Source of the DNA: Singulisphaera sp. GP187
Lineage (GTDB): Bacteria; Planctomycetota; Phycisphaerae; Phycisphaerales; SM1A02
Assembly (NCBI GenBank): GCA_945868805.1
Contig: CAMBMO010000006.1
Location: forward strand, 1-64,000
Direction: 5' to 3'
DNA length: 64,000 nucleotides
Under the pieces are notes generated by a model. It did no database searches. It was not told the origin of the DNA and worked only from the letters and a program-made list of their open reading frames with translations. Of the stretch, positions 17,163 through 26,470 are shown one piece after another (position 1 is the first letter of the stretch; each line of letters starts with the position of its first letter). The position numbers were made by a program, and so were the translations under genes.

Positions 17163-18533
17163 TCAGCGCTCTGCGGCGCCAGTCAGAATCTGGAATCGGT
17201 TCCAGTTCAGGATCGGAACTTGCGCGGCAGTCGCGCTCGCGACCAGAGCTTGGTACGAGTCATACGCACGACTCGCCGCGAGTGAAGCGGCGTACGCCGA
17301 ATCGTCCTCGCCAACGGATCGCAATTGGGCTCGCTGGGGAATTGAACCAACGACGACGAAGTCAACATCTGGAGTGATCTCGTCGCCATCAATGACGATG
17401 CCACCCCAATCTCGGATCTTCGCACGGATGTAGTCCGTTTCTGCGTCGGTGACCTTCCCGTCTGCGTCAACATCAAATTTCCCGTGGACAAGAAACTTGT
17501 ACTGGTAGGTCGGGCTGTACACCGCGTTGGCGATTACATCGCCCTGCGAAACCGACTTTCCTTGCTTCTTTCGGGTCACTCGGGCTGTACTGGTCGTGTC
17601 GCCAACCTTGATGATCTCGATGCTCGCATAGCCAGGGGTCTGGTGATCGGACTGCGGGTTGTAGAGGATGGCAGAAGCATCGGAATAGACTTCGAATGTC
17701 ATTCCGGGGCGCACCCGATCTTTGTTTCCCAGCGATATGTAGACCTGGTCTTTCGTGGCGGCAAGGTCGACGATTCGACCATCGACCAAGAGCGATGGAT
17801 CGCTCGGCTTAATCCTGAACTGGTCCAATTGTCTCTGCAGTTCGCCCACTCGGCCGGTCAAACTCTGATTCGCAGCAACGAGGCTCGCTTGCTTGTTCTT
17901 TTCTTCGGCAAGCTGGTTCGCGTATTCGGACTTCGCCTGATCGCGCGCTTGGATGAGTTCGGCCTTGAGCTCGCCGATTTCAGCGATCGCACGCTCGCTC
18001 GAATCTCGATAGGGGGCGATCGTCTCGGTGAGTTGCCGGGCCTTGTCGTCCGCGGCCTTTGACTGTGCGGCTGCCTCGGCTTGGACGGTCGCGACCTGCG
18101 CGGTCAATTGCTCGACGATCTTCTCTTGTGCGGTGACTTTGGACGCGGCATCGTTCACACTGCGACGAGCCGCATCGAGCGCCTGCTTGACCGATTCTTC
18201 GCCTTGGAGGGCGAGCGCAGAACGAACGGCTGCGGCATCGGTTGAGGATTCACCTGTCACGACAGTCGAGAGTTCGGCGTTTCGGGTGATGAGATACTCG
18301 ACGACGCTCTTGCTCTCTCCCTCGGCAGCCTGTCGAATGGAGGATCCGGGCTCCTGATCGAGGTAACCCGCAGGAGCGATATCGATCAGAGCTCGCTCGC
18401 TCGCTTTCGCGGCAGCATCGCTCTTATTTCCCTCGCTGTAGAAATAGATAGCTGTCGACATCGAGAGGACCGTCAGGATGACGAACACGACGACTGCAAT
18501 GAGGGGACCAGAAGATCCAGATCGAATAGCCAT
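17163..18533 (-). CDS. membrane-anchored coiled-coil protein with BRCT-like C-terminal region
   Basis: A 456-residue protein with a single N-terminal membrane helix (about residues 8-29), then some 220 residues of Ala/Glu/Lys/Gln-rich heptads that should form a long coiled coil. The C-terminal part has a small beta-rich segment (VYISLGNKDRVRPGMTFEVY). After it comes FLVHGKFDVDADG, then IRDWGGIVIDGDEITPDVDF and VVVGSIP, a pattern resembling a BRCT fold (my inference). The start at 18533 puts the membrane helix at the N-terminus. It heads the minus-strand group with the LpxL-like gene 10 bases downstream. Function unknown; such proteins occur in planctomycetes. Confidence 0.75.
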   Translation of the reverse strand: MAIRSGSSGPLIAVVVFVILTVLSMSTAIYFYSEGNKSDAAAKASERALIDIAPAGYLDQEPGSSIRQAAEGESKSVVEYLITRNAELSTVVTGESSTDAAAVRSALALQGEESVKQALDAARRSVNDAASKVTAQEKIVEQLTAQVATVQAEAAAQSKAADDKARQLTETIAPYRDSSERAIAEIGELKAELIQARDQAKSEYANQLAEEKNKQASLVAANQSLTGRVGELQRQLDQFRIKPSDPSLLVDGRIVDLAATKDQVYISLGNKDRVRPGMTFEVYSDASAILYNPQSDHQTPGYASIEIIKVGDTTSTARVTRKKQGKSVSQGDVIANAVYSPTYQYKFLVHGKFDVDADGKVTDAETDYIRAKIRDWGGIVIDGDEITPDVDFVVVGSIPQRAQLRSVGEDDSAYAASLAASRAYDSYQALVASATAAQVPILNWNRFQILTGAAER

Positions 18534-18682
18534 GAGCCGAGTAGTGTCTCCACAACCACCGACTCTCGTCAAGGGCTATTTGTGCTTGCACTTGCATAAT
18601 CAGCGCATTTCTGCGACAATGTTCCTCCGACGTTTTTCTGATCGCTTGAGCGATTGGCGTCGATCTTGCGAGGAACATCACA

Positions 18683-18961
18683 GTGCCAAATACTGAATCG
18701 GCGAAGAAACGAGTTCGACAAAACATAGACCGCAGTGCGCGCAATCGTTGGCGCCGGACGAAGGTCAAGGACGAGACGAAGGTGTTCCTGAAGGCTGTTC
18801 ACGATGGAGACAAGGGTGCTGCAGAAAAGTCTCTGCGCCTTCTCTCGGGAATGCTTGATCGATTCGCGCTGACGCCAACGATGCATCGCAATACTGCGGC
18901 GCGACGAAAGAGCCGACTCGCACTTCGAATGAACAAGTTGACCGCAGTCGTATCCGCCTGA
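18683..18961 (+). CDS. rpsT: 30S ribosomal protein S20
   Basis: S20 binds 16S rRNA helices in the body of the small subunit. The 92-residue basic protein begins MPNTESAKKRVRQNIDRSAR and has the three-helix pattern of the family, ending with RRKSRLALRMNKL. The start is GTG at 18683 with GAGGAA 7 bases upstream. It is divergent from the coiled-coil gene (150 bases between) and followed 19 bases later by a CPBP protease gene. The short upstream region contains the palindrome ATCGCTTGAGCGAT near 18650, which may be a leader structure. Confidence 0.95.
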   Translation: MPNTESAKKRVRQNIDRSARNRWRRTKVKDETKVFLKAVHDGDKGAAEKSLRLLSGMLDRFALTPTMHRNTAARRKSRLALRMNKLTAVVSA

Positions 18962-18980
18962 GCGAACTGGCGGAGACGAC

Positions 18981-19808
18981 ATGGGGATTGCACGATCCTC
19001 GGACCGATCCGCAAGTCGAAGTGCTCGACCAAGTGGCTCGTCGAAGTCGCGTCGAAGTGTCGCGACTGGTTACTACGAGCGTTCCAAGCAGCCACTCGAA
19101 ATCTTGGCGGTGATCGCACCGCTGGTCGTGATCTACGAGATCGGGTTGGTTCACGCGCTCAAGGGTGCGCAGGGGACGCTGACCAATGGCGCGCACGAAG
19201 GGTTGGTGCGCTTCTTTACGAATTTCGGTGTTGACCCGGCGCGACTCAATCTGCCAACGCTCGCGCTCCCGTCGATCGCGCTTGTCGTCGTCCTGCTCGT
19301 CTGGCAGCTGCTTGCTCGCAAGCCTTGGAAGATTCATTTTCCGACAGTGGGCGGGATGATGATCGAGAGCGTGCTCTTCGCATTGCCATTGCTGGTGATC
19401 GCGCAATTGATCTCCCGCGCATTTGTCCCGGTCGGACCCGAAGAGTTGCTGCAGCTGACGGAACTCACCACCTTCGGGAAAGTGTCCATGAGTATCGGTG
19501 CTGGACTCTACGAAGAGCTGATCTTTCGAATGGTCGCGCTCTCGCTCTTACACACTCTGCTGGTCGATCTCTTCCGACTGCCAGAGCGCTTCGGAGTTGG
19601 CATCGCGATCGCTCTTTCCGCGCTCCTGTTCGCGCTCTATCACCCGCTTCGAAGTGAAACTGGTGGGATCGACCCGAGACGTTTCACTTTCTTCGTTGTC
19701 GCGGGTCTCTTTTTCGGAACGCTTTACGTCACCCGTGGATTCGGAATTGTTGTTGGCGCGCACTCGCTCTACGACATCGCCACGGTGGTCTGGCTCGCAA
19801 ACGACTGA
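18981..19808 (+). CDS. CPBP family intramembrane metalloprotease
   Basis: The 275-residue protein has a basic Ser/Arg-rich N-terminus and about seven hydrophobic helices. The CPBP (Abi, Rce1-like) signature is complete: EELIFR in GLYEELIFRMV, ALYHPL, and GAHSLYD near the C-terminus, supplying the glutamates and histidines of the active site. Members cleave prenylated proteins or peptides inside the membrane, or process bacteriocins and anti-sigma factors; the substrate here is unknown. It follows rpsT by 19 bases and precedes the LptC-like gene by about 30. Confidence 0.88.
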   Translation: MGIARSSDRSASRSARPSGSSKSRRSVATGYYERSKQPLEILAVIAPLVVIYEIGLVHALKGAQGTLTNGAHEGLVRFFTNFGVDPARLNLPTLALPSIALVVVLLVWQLLARKPWKIHFPTVGGMMIESVLFALPLLVIAQLISRAFVPVGPEELLQLTELTTFGKVSMSIGAGLYEELIFRMVALSLLHTLLVDLFRLPERFGVGIAIALSALLFALYHPLRSETGGIDPRRFTFFVVAGLFFGTLYVTRGFGIVVGAHSLYDIATVVWLAND

Positions 19809-19839
19809 GTGGAGTGTCGGGATACACTTCGCAGTGCTG

Positions 19840-22587
19840 ATGCAGTCTTACGCCATACGAACAATTGTCTTGGCAGTCGCCACTGGTTTGGTTACGTCTG
19901 CGGTCATACTCGTCGGCGCGTGGTGGTTTGATCAGGGGCTTCCAGCATCGCGACGGGACAGTTCAGCACCAATCGAGGATCTTGTCGCGCCCAAGCCGAT
20001 GACCGACGCAGAGCTCGAAGCCGCCAAGGCGCGCAAGGGCACGGCGATGTCGATGCAACTCGATCAGGGTGCGTGGGTTCAAGTCGCGGGGAAGGACGGA
20101 AGAATTGCACAGCAGTACACGGCGGAGCGGATCAATCCGCAGCCCGGCGCGTTTCTGGGGATGACTGATCCGCGGACAGTCTTCTATCTCGATGATGGGC
20201 GCGTGGCGACGTTGCGAGCGAATTCCGGTCGCGTTCATGTTCCCAATCGCGCTCTCGAATCTGGAACATTCAGCGGCGATGTCGTCATTCGTGTCTATCG
20301 TCCGCTCGCTGGTGCATCGGTCAACTTGGCGAAAGATGCGCCCGCGCTGATCCTTGAGTCGGAGCAATTGGATTTCGACCAAATCATCGGGCAAATCACC
20401 TGCCCAACGGCGTTTCGGCTGACAACTGACATGTTGACATTCGACGGTGAAGGTCTCGACTTGCTTCTCGGTCGCGACAGTAGAACGATTGAGCGACTCA
20501 CTGTCGAGCGTCCGCTCAGTCCGATTGTGATCGATCGAGCTCGAGAAAGTCATGCTCGCTCGGGGGTCGATGCTCCATCTGGCCAGATGATCCAGATCAC
20601 TCCGGTGTCGTGGCGACCAAATGATCCGAAGGATCCGACTGACCCGACTGACCCGACTGACCCGAATGACCTAAATGACTTGAAGGATCAGGGCGACCCC
20701 AAAATTATTGCGGACGCCCAACGGTACTACCGCTTGGAACTCCATGACGATGTCGAAGTTCTGCGCTACTCCAGTCGTGATCGAGCTTGGACGAAGGGCG
20801 ACGAACTTGTCGCAATCTTCACGCTGAAGAACGATCTTGTGACAAAGGAGATCGCACTCGGATCGCCGAGCGAGGCAATGCCTGCCGCGGACTTTGTGCG
20901 TCCAGTTCACGCAGGGATCGCGACGAGCATTGCCACCCGCGTGATCGCCGCACAGCAGGAACCCGTCGGGGATCTGCTGGTGGTTCGCTTTTCGGGGCAA
21001 CTCAAGATGGTTCCAGTCACGGATCAGGAAAAGGTGCCCGAGACAGTGGGTGGAATGCATGTCAGGATCGATGGCGAAGAGGTCGAGTTGGCGAATTCGG
21101 CGGGACTGGCACTTCGAGCCAAAGATGTCGACATTGACCTCGTCAAAGATGCCCAAGGTCGCACTGCCCCTCAGACGCTGACCGCATCCGGATCGGTTGA
21201 AGCAACCGATGTCACGCAAACGATTTGGTGCGAAAACCTGCGCGCGCAATTCGAGAGTGTCATTGGCGAGGGATCAAGCAAGACCTCGGGCAAGGAATCA
21301 ACCGAGAGTGATCCCGCCCTCGGTCCATCCGAAGTCACCCGAGTTGACGCCGATCGCGGTGTGCAGATCCAACTGAAGGATGGGGCGAGAGTCTTCGCCG
21401 ATGGCATGGTTGCGTTTCCACCACTAGGACGGGCTGAACTTCGCGGACCTGGTCTTGCGATCGTTCGAGCGGGTGTCCTGATTGACGGGATACAAACTCT
21501 CACGGTCGACGACCGACATCGAACTGCGGAATCGCCGAGTGGCGGCCATGCGCGAAGTTGGGAAGAACCGATCGTTGCAGCTGATTTGCGCGGGAAGATC
21601 GCGATGCCGGCTTCGCCAGAGTCAATTCCGGAGATGGATGCGACTTGGCAGGGGGAGATGCGATACACGGATCTCGGGGCGAACGGGGCGAACTTGCACT
21701 TGTCGAGGGACGTCAAGATTCGTGCGCAACCACGACCGGAGGAGTTCGACGCGTTGGACGCGCAGAGCGTCCGGCTGGAGATGGATCGACGCCCATCGGA
21801 GGGTGGATCCCTTTCGGCGAGTGTTGCCGCGAGTTCGTTGACACCTTCGGGTGGCGACGTGCGACCGCGAAGGTTGGTTGCGACGGGCGACGCACGAATC
21901 GAAAACCAAGTGTGGCCCGACGCGACACGGACGGGCGAGCCACGGCTTTTTCAATTGCGAGGGCAGACGATTGACTACGACGCCGCCACAGGCGAGGCAT
22001 TCGTCCCGAGTGCTGGGAGTGTGCTCGTCAACATTCCAGAAGGAAGTTCGCACGATTCGAAGGCTGAACAAAGCCGTTCCCGGGACCTCGCGGTGGCTGG
22101 CGGTGGAGTAGAGGGAATCAGTCGATTCCGCTGGGGATCGGCGATGAATTTGAAGCGATTGGTCGATGGCAAGTACATGATGACGATGGATCAATCTGTC
22201 GAGCTTGTTCGAGCAGGACCGCAAAAGCTCGACACATTGACTCTGACATGCGATCGCCTTGAAGCGACTCTGGATCGTCACAGTGATGCGCCACCCATCA
22301 CGCAGACAGGACCTGCGCAACCATTCAACCTCGGTGGATCTGCCGAACTTCAACGGGTTCGTGGCATCGGTCGATGCTTTGTTCGGACTCCCGAGTACGA
22401 CGTCGAATGCGAGGAGTTTGACTACAACGTCGTGACTCAGATCGCGCAGTTGCGCGCACGTGCCGGGCGCTTGGTGAATGTTCTTCCGAAGGGGCAGGGC
22501 ACACCGCTCCGTGCGCAAGCGATGACGTGGGACCTAGAGTCAGGTCGAATTCAGATTCGGTCTGGGTCTGGGACGCTCGGTCAGTAG
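19840..22587 (+). CDS. very large LptC/LptA (OstA)-like periplasmic protein
   Basis: A 915-residue protein with one N-terminal membrane helix (about residues 8-29). The first segment (QVAGKDGRIAQQYTAERINP, then FYLDDGRVATLRANSGRV) resembles LptC of the lipopolysaccharide export bridge. Several later segments (GVQIQLKDGARVFADGMV; YDVECEEFDYNVVTQIAQL; LRAQAMTWDLESGRIQI) look like OstA/LptA beta-jellyroll repeats. LptC is normally about 190 residues, so this would be a multi-repeat relative. Residues around 262-282 are an Asp-Pro-Thr repeat. ATG 19840 is chosen for the membrane anchor. No other lpt gene lies nearby. The OstA assignment is inference from pattern. Confidence 0.7.
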   Translation: MQSYAIRTIVLAVATGLVTSAVILVGAWWFDQGLPASRRDSSAPIEDLVAPKPMTDAELEAAKARKGTAMSMQLDQGAWVQVAGKDGRIAQQYTAERINPQPGAFLGMTDPRTVFYLDDGRVATLRANSGRVHVPNRALESGTFSGDVVIRVYRPLAGASVNLAKDAPALILESEQLDFDQIIGQITCPTAFRLTTDMLTFDGEGLDLLLGRDSRTIERLTVERPLSPIVIDRARESHARSGVDAPSGQMIQITPVSWRPNDPKDPTDPTDPTDPNDLNDLKDQGDPKIIADAQRYYRLELHDDVEVLRYSSRDRAWTKGDELVAIFTLKNDLVTKEIALGSPSEAMPAADFVRPVHAGIATSIATRVIAAQQEPVGDLLVVRFSGQLKMVPVTDQEKVPETVGGMHVRIDGEEVELANSAGLALRAKDVDIDLVKDAQGRTAPQTLTASGSVEATDVTQTIWCENLRAQFESVIGEGSSKTSGKESTESDPALGPSEVTRVDADRGVQIQLKDGARVFADGMVAFPPLGRAELRGPGLAIVRAGVLIDGIQTLTVDDRHRTAESPSGGHARSWEEPIVAADLRGKIAMPASPESIPEMDATWQGEMRYTDLGANGANLHLSRDVKIRAQPRPEEFDALDAQSVRLEMDRRPSEGGSLSASVAASSLTPSGGDVRPRRLVATGDARIENQVWPDATRTGEPRLFQLRGQTIDYDAATGEAFVPSAGSVLVNIPEGSSHDSKAEQSRSRDLAVAGGGVEGISRFRWGSAMNLKRLVDGKYMMTMDQSVELVRAGPQKLDTLTLTCDRLEATLDRHSDAPPITQTGPAQPFNLGGSAELQRVRGIGRCFVRTPEYDVECEEFDYNVVTQIAQLRARAGRLVNVLPKGQGTPLRAQAMTWDLESGRIQIRSGSGTLGQ
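20623..20690 (+). repeat. 9-bp tandem repeat coding DPT/DPN/DLN
   Basis: Degenerate 9-bp units of the type GACCCGACT are repeated about seven times within the LptC-like gene and encode an Asp-Pro-Lys/Thr/Asn and Asp-Leu-Asn/Lys series. The frame is kept. It probably forms an extended linker. Confidence 0.85.
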
Positions 22588-22609
22588 CCGGTCGTCGAAA
22601 CTTCGCGCG

Positions 22610-23386
22610 TCAGATTCGATCGCGAATCGACCAGAGATCTTCGAAGAGCGGAGTGAAAAGAGTTGCACGGAGATAGGCGGCGCCAGGCGATCCACCTGTC
22701 CCCATCCGTGCGCCGATGGTGCGTTCGACCATCTTGACATGTCGGTATCGCCACTCTTGAATTCCCTCGTCAAGATCCACCATCAGTTCGCAAAGCATTC
22801 GCGTGTGGGGATGGTTGTGATAAATATCGAGCAGGACCTTTTGGACGATCTCGTTCGACTCCGGGAGTGCCCTCAGTGGTTGAGAGACGAGTGCTTCGGG
22901 AACGGGATGCCCATCGCGTTGTAGTCGCTTCAGGAAAGACTGCCAAAGAGTGATCTCACCCATGCGCTTGACGAGCGATGCGCGCTCGGCGGATCCCTCG
23001 GGGTATCGCTCGATGGCCGCCGCACGCCGATTGCCGAGAATGAATTCGAACTCGCGGAATTGGCAGGACTGAAATCCACTGGCATTCGAAAGCAGCGATC
23101 GAAACGAAAGAAACGAGACAGGACTCATCGTTTCAAGCACATCGATCTGTCCCACCATCGTCTTGAGAATCGTCAGCATCCGCTTGAGAGTGGCGAGCGA
23201 CGTTGGATCGTCGCCGGCTTCGAGCATGCGCTGCAGAAAAACTGCCTCGTGGATCTGCTGCTTGAACCACAATTCGTACACCTGATGAATCACAATGAAA
23301 AGAGTCTCATCGTGTTCGCGTCCTTCCGAAAGCGGGCGTTGAAGGGAGAGCAGTTCCGGAATCTTGAGATAGTCGCCGTAAGTCAT
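22610..23386 (-). CDS. kynA: tryptophan 2,3-dioxygenase
   Basis: TDO is a heme enzyme that opens the indole ring of tryptophan to N-formylkynurenine, the first step of the kynurenine pathway. The 258-residue protein shows MTYGDYLKIPELLSLQ, the distal-site histidine in IHQVYELWFKQ, SGFQSCQFREFEFILGN, the proximal heme histidine in WRYRHVKMVERTIG, and GTGGSPGAAYL. It is a little shorter than typical TDO because it lacks the leader before TYGDYL. The ATG at 23386 lies only two bases after the crtN-like stop, so the two are probably translated from one message. No kynurenine formamidase or kynureninase gene is nearby, which makes the context unusual. Confidence 0.92.
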   Translation of the reverse strand: MTYGDYLKIPELLSLQRPLSEGREHDETLFIVIHQVYELWFKQQIHEAVFLQRMLEAGDDPTSLATLKRMLTILKTMVGQIDVLETMSPVSFLSFRSLLSNASGFQSCQFREFEFILGNRRAAAIERYPEGSAERASLVKRMGEITLWQSFLKRLQRDGHPVPEALVSQPLRALPESNEIVQKVLLDIYHNHPHTRMLCELMVDLDEGIQEWRYRHVKMVERTIGARMGTGGSPGAAYLRATLFTPLFEDLWSIRDRI

Positions 23387-23388
23387 CG

Positions 23389-24981
23389 TCACGAAGACGA
23401 GGATACGGGGATGTTGTCGACACGGTACGAGTCGCTGAATGGGTGATCGATGCCCGCGAGTTCGCAGATGTGCCGCGTCGTGATCGTAGAACTGAGAAAA
23501 ATGACCGGAAGCCCAGATCCAGGGTGGGTCGCGCCGCCAACGAAGTGAAGACCATCCACTCCTGGGTATGTGTGTGGAATCCTGCGGTGGAGCAGTTGGT
23601 CGAAACTGTGCGCGAGGTTGAATGTCGCGCCGTGGTTGATCCGTTCTTTCTGCCAATCGAGGGGTGAGACAAGGCGTTCCACCTCGATCCTGGAACGAAT
23701 GTCGGTGATTCCGAAGACCTCCTCGAGTTGTCCCATCGCATCTTCGCGAAGGCGTGGCATTTCGTGATCCCAATTCAGCGAGCACTGTCCGGGCCGGTTG
23801 TTCGTCACCGGGAGGAGAACGTAGAGCGAACTCTTCCCTGGTGGCGCGAGCGAAGCGTCGAGCGGGGATGGATTGTGGACATAGGCGGATGGATCGTCGC
23901 TGAGTCGACCATCGTGGGAGATATCGCGAAACCGCTCCTCGTACCGACCGGACATGTAAATCGTGTGGTGCGGAAGATCGACTCGGCCTTTCAGCCCCAG
24001 ATAGAGCATGAACGTCGAGCACGAATAACGCCGTGCGTCGATCGCGTCGTTGGTATCGCGTGGTCGCAGATGCGCAGGCACGAGATTCTTGAGCGCCCAG
24101 GTTCCATCCGCATTCACGACGACTCGGTCATGTCCGTAGTGACGCCCGCCAATGAGGACGCCGGTGACACGATTGCCATCGAATGTGATCTGCTCGACCG
24201 GGGAGTTGGTGACGATCTCGACGCCCATTTGTTCGCACGCTTTCGCCATCGCGCCGACAATCGAATTGCACCCTCCACGGGGATGCCAGATTCCGTACTC
24301 GTACTCGATGAACGGCAGAATGCTGAAAAGGCCGGGGCACTCGTAAGGACTCATCCCGAGATACTTCGCCTGGAAGCAGAGGGCGAGGCGCACTTTGGGA
24401 TCTTTGAAAAATCTCCCCATGAGGGAATAGATCGACTCCCACGGTCGAACATGCGCACCGGCGCGAAGTCCATCGAGCGTGATCATGTCGAGCATGCTGG
24501 TGACGCGAGTTCTGAGTAGGGGAGTCAGCCGTTCAAGTTTCGTCCTGTTCGAGTTCATGAACCGCTCAAACGCGGGTCCGTCGTTCGGATCGATCAGCGA
24601 GAGCCGCCGGACCATCTCGTCGACATTCTGAGTCGTGTCGAGAACGGTAGGGCGCCCATTCGCATCGCCGATGATGAGTCGATACATTGGATCGAGTCGA
24701 TGAAGTTCGACGAAGTCAGAGAGCCGGAACCCACAACTGCTAAAGATTTCCTCTAACACATAGGGCATGAGGAAAAAGGTCGGCCCGCAATCGAAAGAGA
24801 AATCGCCGAGCGTGATCCGCCGCGAACGTCCTCCCACGACTGGCTGTGCCTCGTAGACGCGAACAGACATTCCCGCGGCCGCCAGTTGCATCGCGGCGGC
24901 GAGACCACCAGGACCTGCGCCAATCACCGCGACGGATCGACCAGGAGTTAGATTTCGCGGTACGTGATCTCGGCTCGCCAT
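23389..24981 (-). CDS. crtN: CrtN-like C30 carotenoid desaturase (phytoene desaturase family)
   Basis: A 530-residue FAD oxidoreductase. The N-terminal dinucleotide fold is VAVIGAGPGGLAAAMQL; the C-terminal FAD segment is LHFVGGATHPGSGLPVIFLS. Over its length it resembles staphylococcal 4,4'-diapophytoene desaturase more than plant-type CrtI: compare FQAKYLGMSPYECPGLFSI, YSCSTFMLYLGL and LAPPGKSSLYVLLP. It should dehydrogenate a C30 precursor (hydroxysqualene, squalene or dehydrosqualene) to a conjugated polyene at the membrane. I chose ATG 24981; 25050 is possible. It diverges from the aldehyde dehydrogenase operon and leads into kynA. Confidence 0.85.
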   Translation of the reverse strand: MASRDHVPRNLTPGRSVAVIGAGPGGLAAAMQLAAAGMSVRVYEAQPVVGGRSRRITLGDFSFDCGPTFFLMPYVLEEIFSSCGFRLSDFVELHRLDPMYRLIIGDANGRPTVLDTTQNVDEMVRRLSLIDPNDGPAFERFMNSNRTKLERLTPLLRTRVTSMLDMITLDGLRAGAHVRPWESIYSLMGRFFKDPKVRLALCFQAKYLGMSPYECPGLFSILPFIEYEYGIWHPRGGCNSIVGAMAKACEQMGVEIVTNSPVEQITFDGNRVTGVLIGGRHYGHDRVVVNADGTWALKNLVPAHLRPRDTNDAIDARRYSCSTFMLYLGLKGRVDLPHHTIYMSGRYEERFRDISHDGRLSDDPSAYVHNPSPLDASLAPPGKSSLYVLLPVTNNRPGQCSLNWDHEMPRLREDAMGQLEEVFGITDIRSRIEVERLVSPLDWQKERINHGATFNLAHSFDQLLHRRIPHTYPGVDGLHFVGGATHPGSGLPVIFLSSTITTRHICELAGIDHPFSDSYRVDNIPVSSSS

Positions 24982-25048
24982 TGTTGGCTTGAGTGTAGGC
25001 TCGATCGCGAAAGTGTTTGACGATATGCGCTCAATGAGCGGAGAGATC

Positions 25049-26470
25049 ATGGACGAATCAATCGAGAGGATACACGATCGAGCAGTGCGTTCATCGAGCC
25101 ATCAGTCGTCAATCGATTGGATGCGCATTGACGAGCGACTCTCTTGGCTTGAGCGCTTCGGCGCAGCGATCGATCGACATTGCGACGATCTGGTCGCGCT
25201 CATCCGAGATGAAACTGGAAAGTGTTCGTGGGAAGCGCTCGCGAGCGAGATCCTGCCACTCCGTGCGAGCATCCAGTGGCATCTCAGGCACGCGCCAAGT
25301 GTGCTCGCGTCCCAAAGGATTCCTGGAAAACCTTGGTGGTTGCTTGGGCAGTCTCACCGAGTCGTTCGCGTTCCCGTCGGTCGAGTGGCAATCATCGCGA
25401 CTTGGAACTATCCAGTGCAGCTCTTGGGGATTCAAATCGTGCAGTCGGTGATCGCCGGAAACACCACGGTTGTGAAGCCATCGGAGCATGCACCGCGGTC
25501 GCAGGGCTTGCTGCTTCGGATCGCGGCGCAGGACATCGGAGCAGGGGCACTGACGCGAACAGCAGCGACACGTGTTGCTGGCGAACGACTTCTCGATTCG
25601 GAGCGATTCGACCATGTGATCTTCACCGGTTCGACCGAAGTTGGTCGGAGTGTCGCGCGTCGCGCGGCAGAAACGCTGACACCGACGACACTGGAACTTT
25701 CGGGTTGCGATAGTGCGTTCGTTCTTGCCGGCGCCGATCTCAGTTTGGCAGCGAAGAGCATTTGGCAGGCCGTCGTACTCAACGCGGGGCAGACCTGTAT
25801 GGCACCACGGCGAATCATCGTCGAGTCCGCGGTCTATCGAGCATTCCTTGCGCACTTAGCACCATTGGTCGCGGGTGCGAAACCGATGCGGCTGATCTCG
25901 GTCGCGGCTGCGGAGCGAATGGATGCGTGTGTTCAGAGTGCGATCGCGCAGGGCGGTCACTCGCTGAGTGGTGTCGCAGAATCCGCGGTTGCGGATCGTG
26001 TTCGTCCCATTGCAGTCTTCGACTGCCCCCTCACGTGCGATCTCGCAGTCGGAAATCACTTTTCACCGGCGGTCGCAATCGTTCGTGCCGAAGACTTGAC
26101 AAGTGCATCGGCGATTCATTGCAGTTACGCGAAGCACCTGTGCGTCTCGGTCTATGCGAGTCGCTCACAAACGAATCAACTAGCAGCTGACTGCGCTTTC
26201 ATCGCGCAGCTGCGTGCAGGATCAGTGACATTCAATGACTCGATCATTCCAACGGCACATCCGGGCGCGTCGATATCGGGTACGGGCGAGAGCGGATGGG
26301 GATCGACGCGAGGAACCGCGGGACTCCTCGCGTTGACTCGCCCCGTGACAGTCTCGCGCACCAACCGTTGGATTCGAATTCCCGTCGGCGAACCCGATCC
26401 GGGGGCTCAGCGATTTCTCGCGAGAATCCTCGGCGTCCCGATGTCGAGGAAGGCTTGGTCCAAAGGATGA
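25049..26470 (+). CDS. aldehyde dehydrogenase, probable C30 carotenoid aldehyde oxidation
   Basis: The 473-residue NAD(P)-dependent aldehyde dehydrogenase has the cofactor segment IIATWNYPVQL, VVKPSEHAP, FTGSTEVGRS, the general-base glutamate in TLELSGCD (about residue 215) and the catalytic cysteine in NAGQTCMAP (about 250). The C-terminal end includes FNDSIIPTAHPGASISGTGESG. In staphyloxanthin-type pathways an AldH of this kind oxidises 4,4'-diaponeurosporenal to the acid; the adjacent crtP-like gene, overlapping by ATGA, supports that role. ATG 25049 has a GGAG 5 bases upstream; 25025 and 25034 are alternatives. Confidence 0.85.
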   Translation: MDESIERIHDRAVRSSSHQSSIDWMRIDERLSWLERFGAAIDRHCDDLVALIRDETGKCSWEALASEILPLRASIQWHLRHAPSVLASQRIPGKPWWLLGQSHRVVRVPVGRVAIIATWNYPVQLLGIQIVQSVIAGNTTVVKPSEHAPRSQGLLLRIAAQDIGAGALTRTAATRVAGERLLDSERFDHVIFTGSTEVGRSVARRAAETLTPTTLELSGCDSAFVLAGADLSLAAKSIWQAVVLNAGQTCMAPRRIIVESAVYRAFLAHLAPLVAGAKPMRLISVAAAERMDACVQSAIAQGGHSLSGVAESAVADRVRPIAVFDCPLTCDLAVGNHFSPAVAIVRAEDLTSASAIHCSYAKHLCVSVYASRSQTNQLAADCAFIAQLRAGSVTFNDSIIPTAHPGASISGTGESGWGSTRGTAGLLALTRPVTVSRTNRWIRIPVGEPDPGAQRFLARILGVPMSRKAWSKG

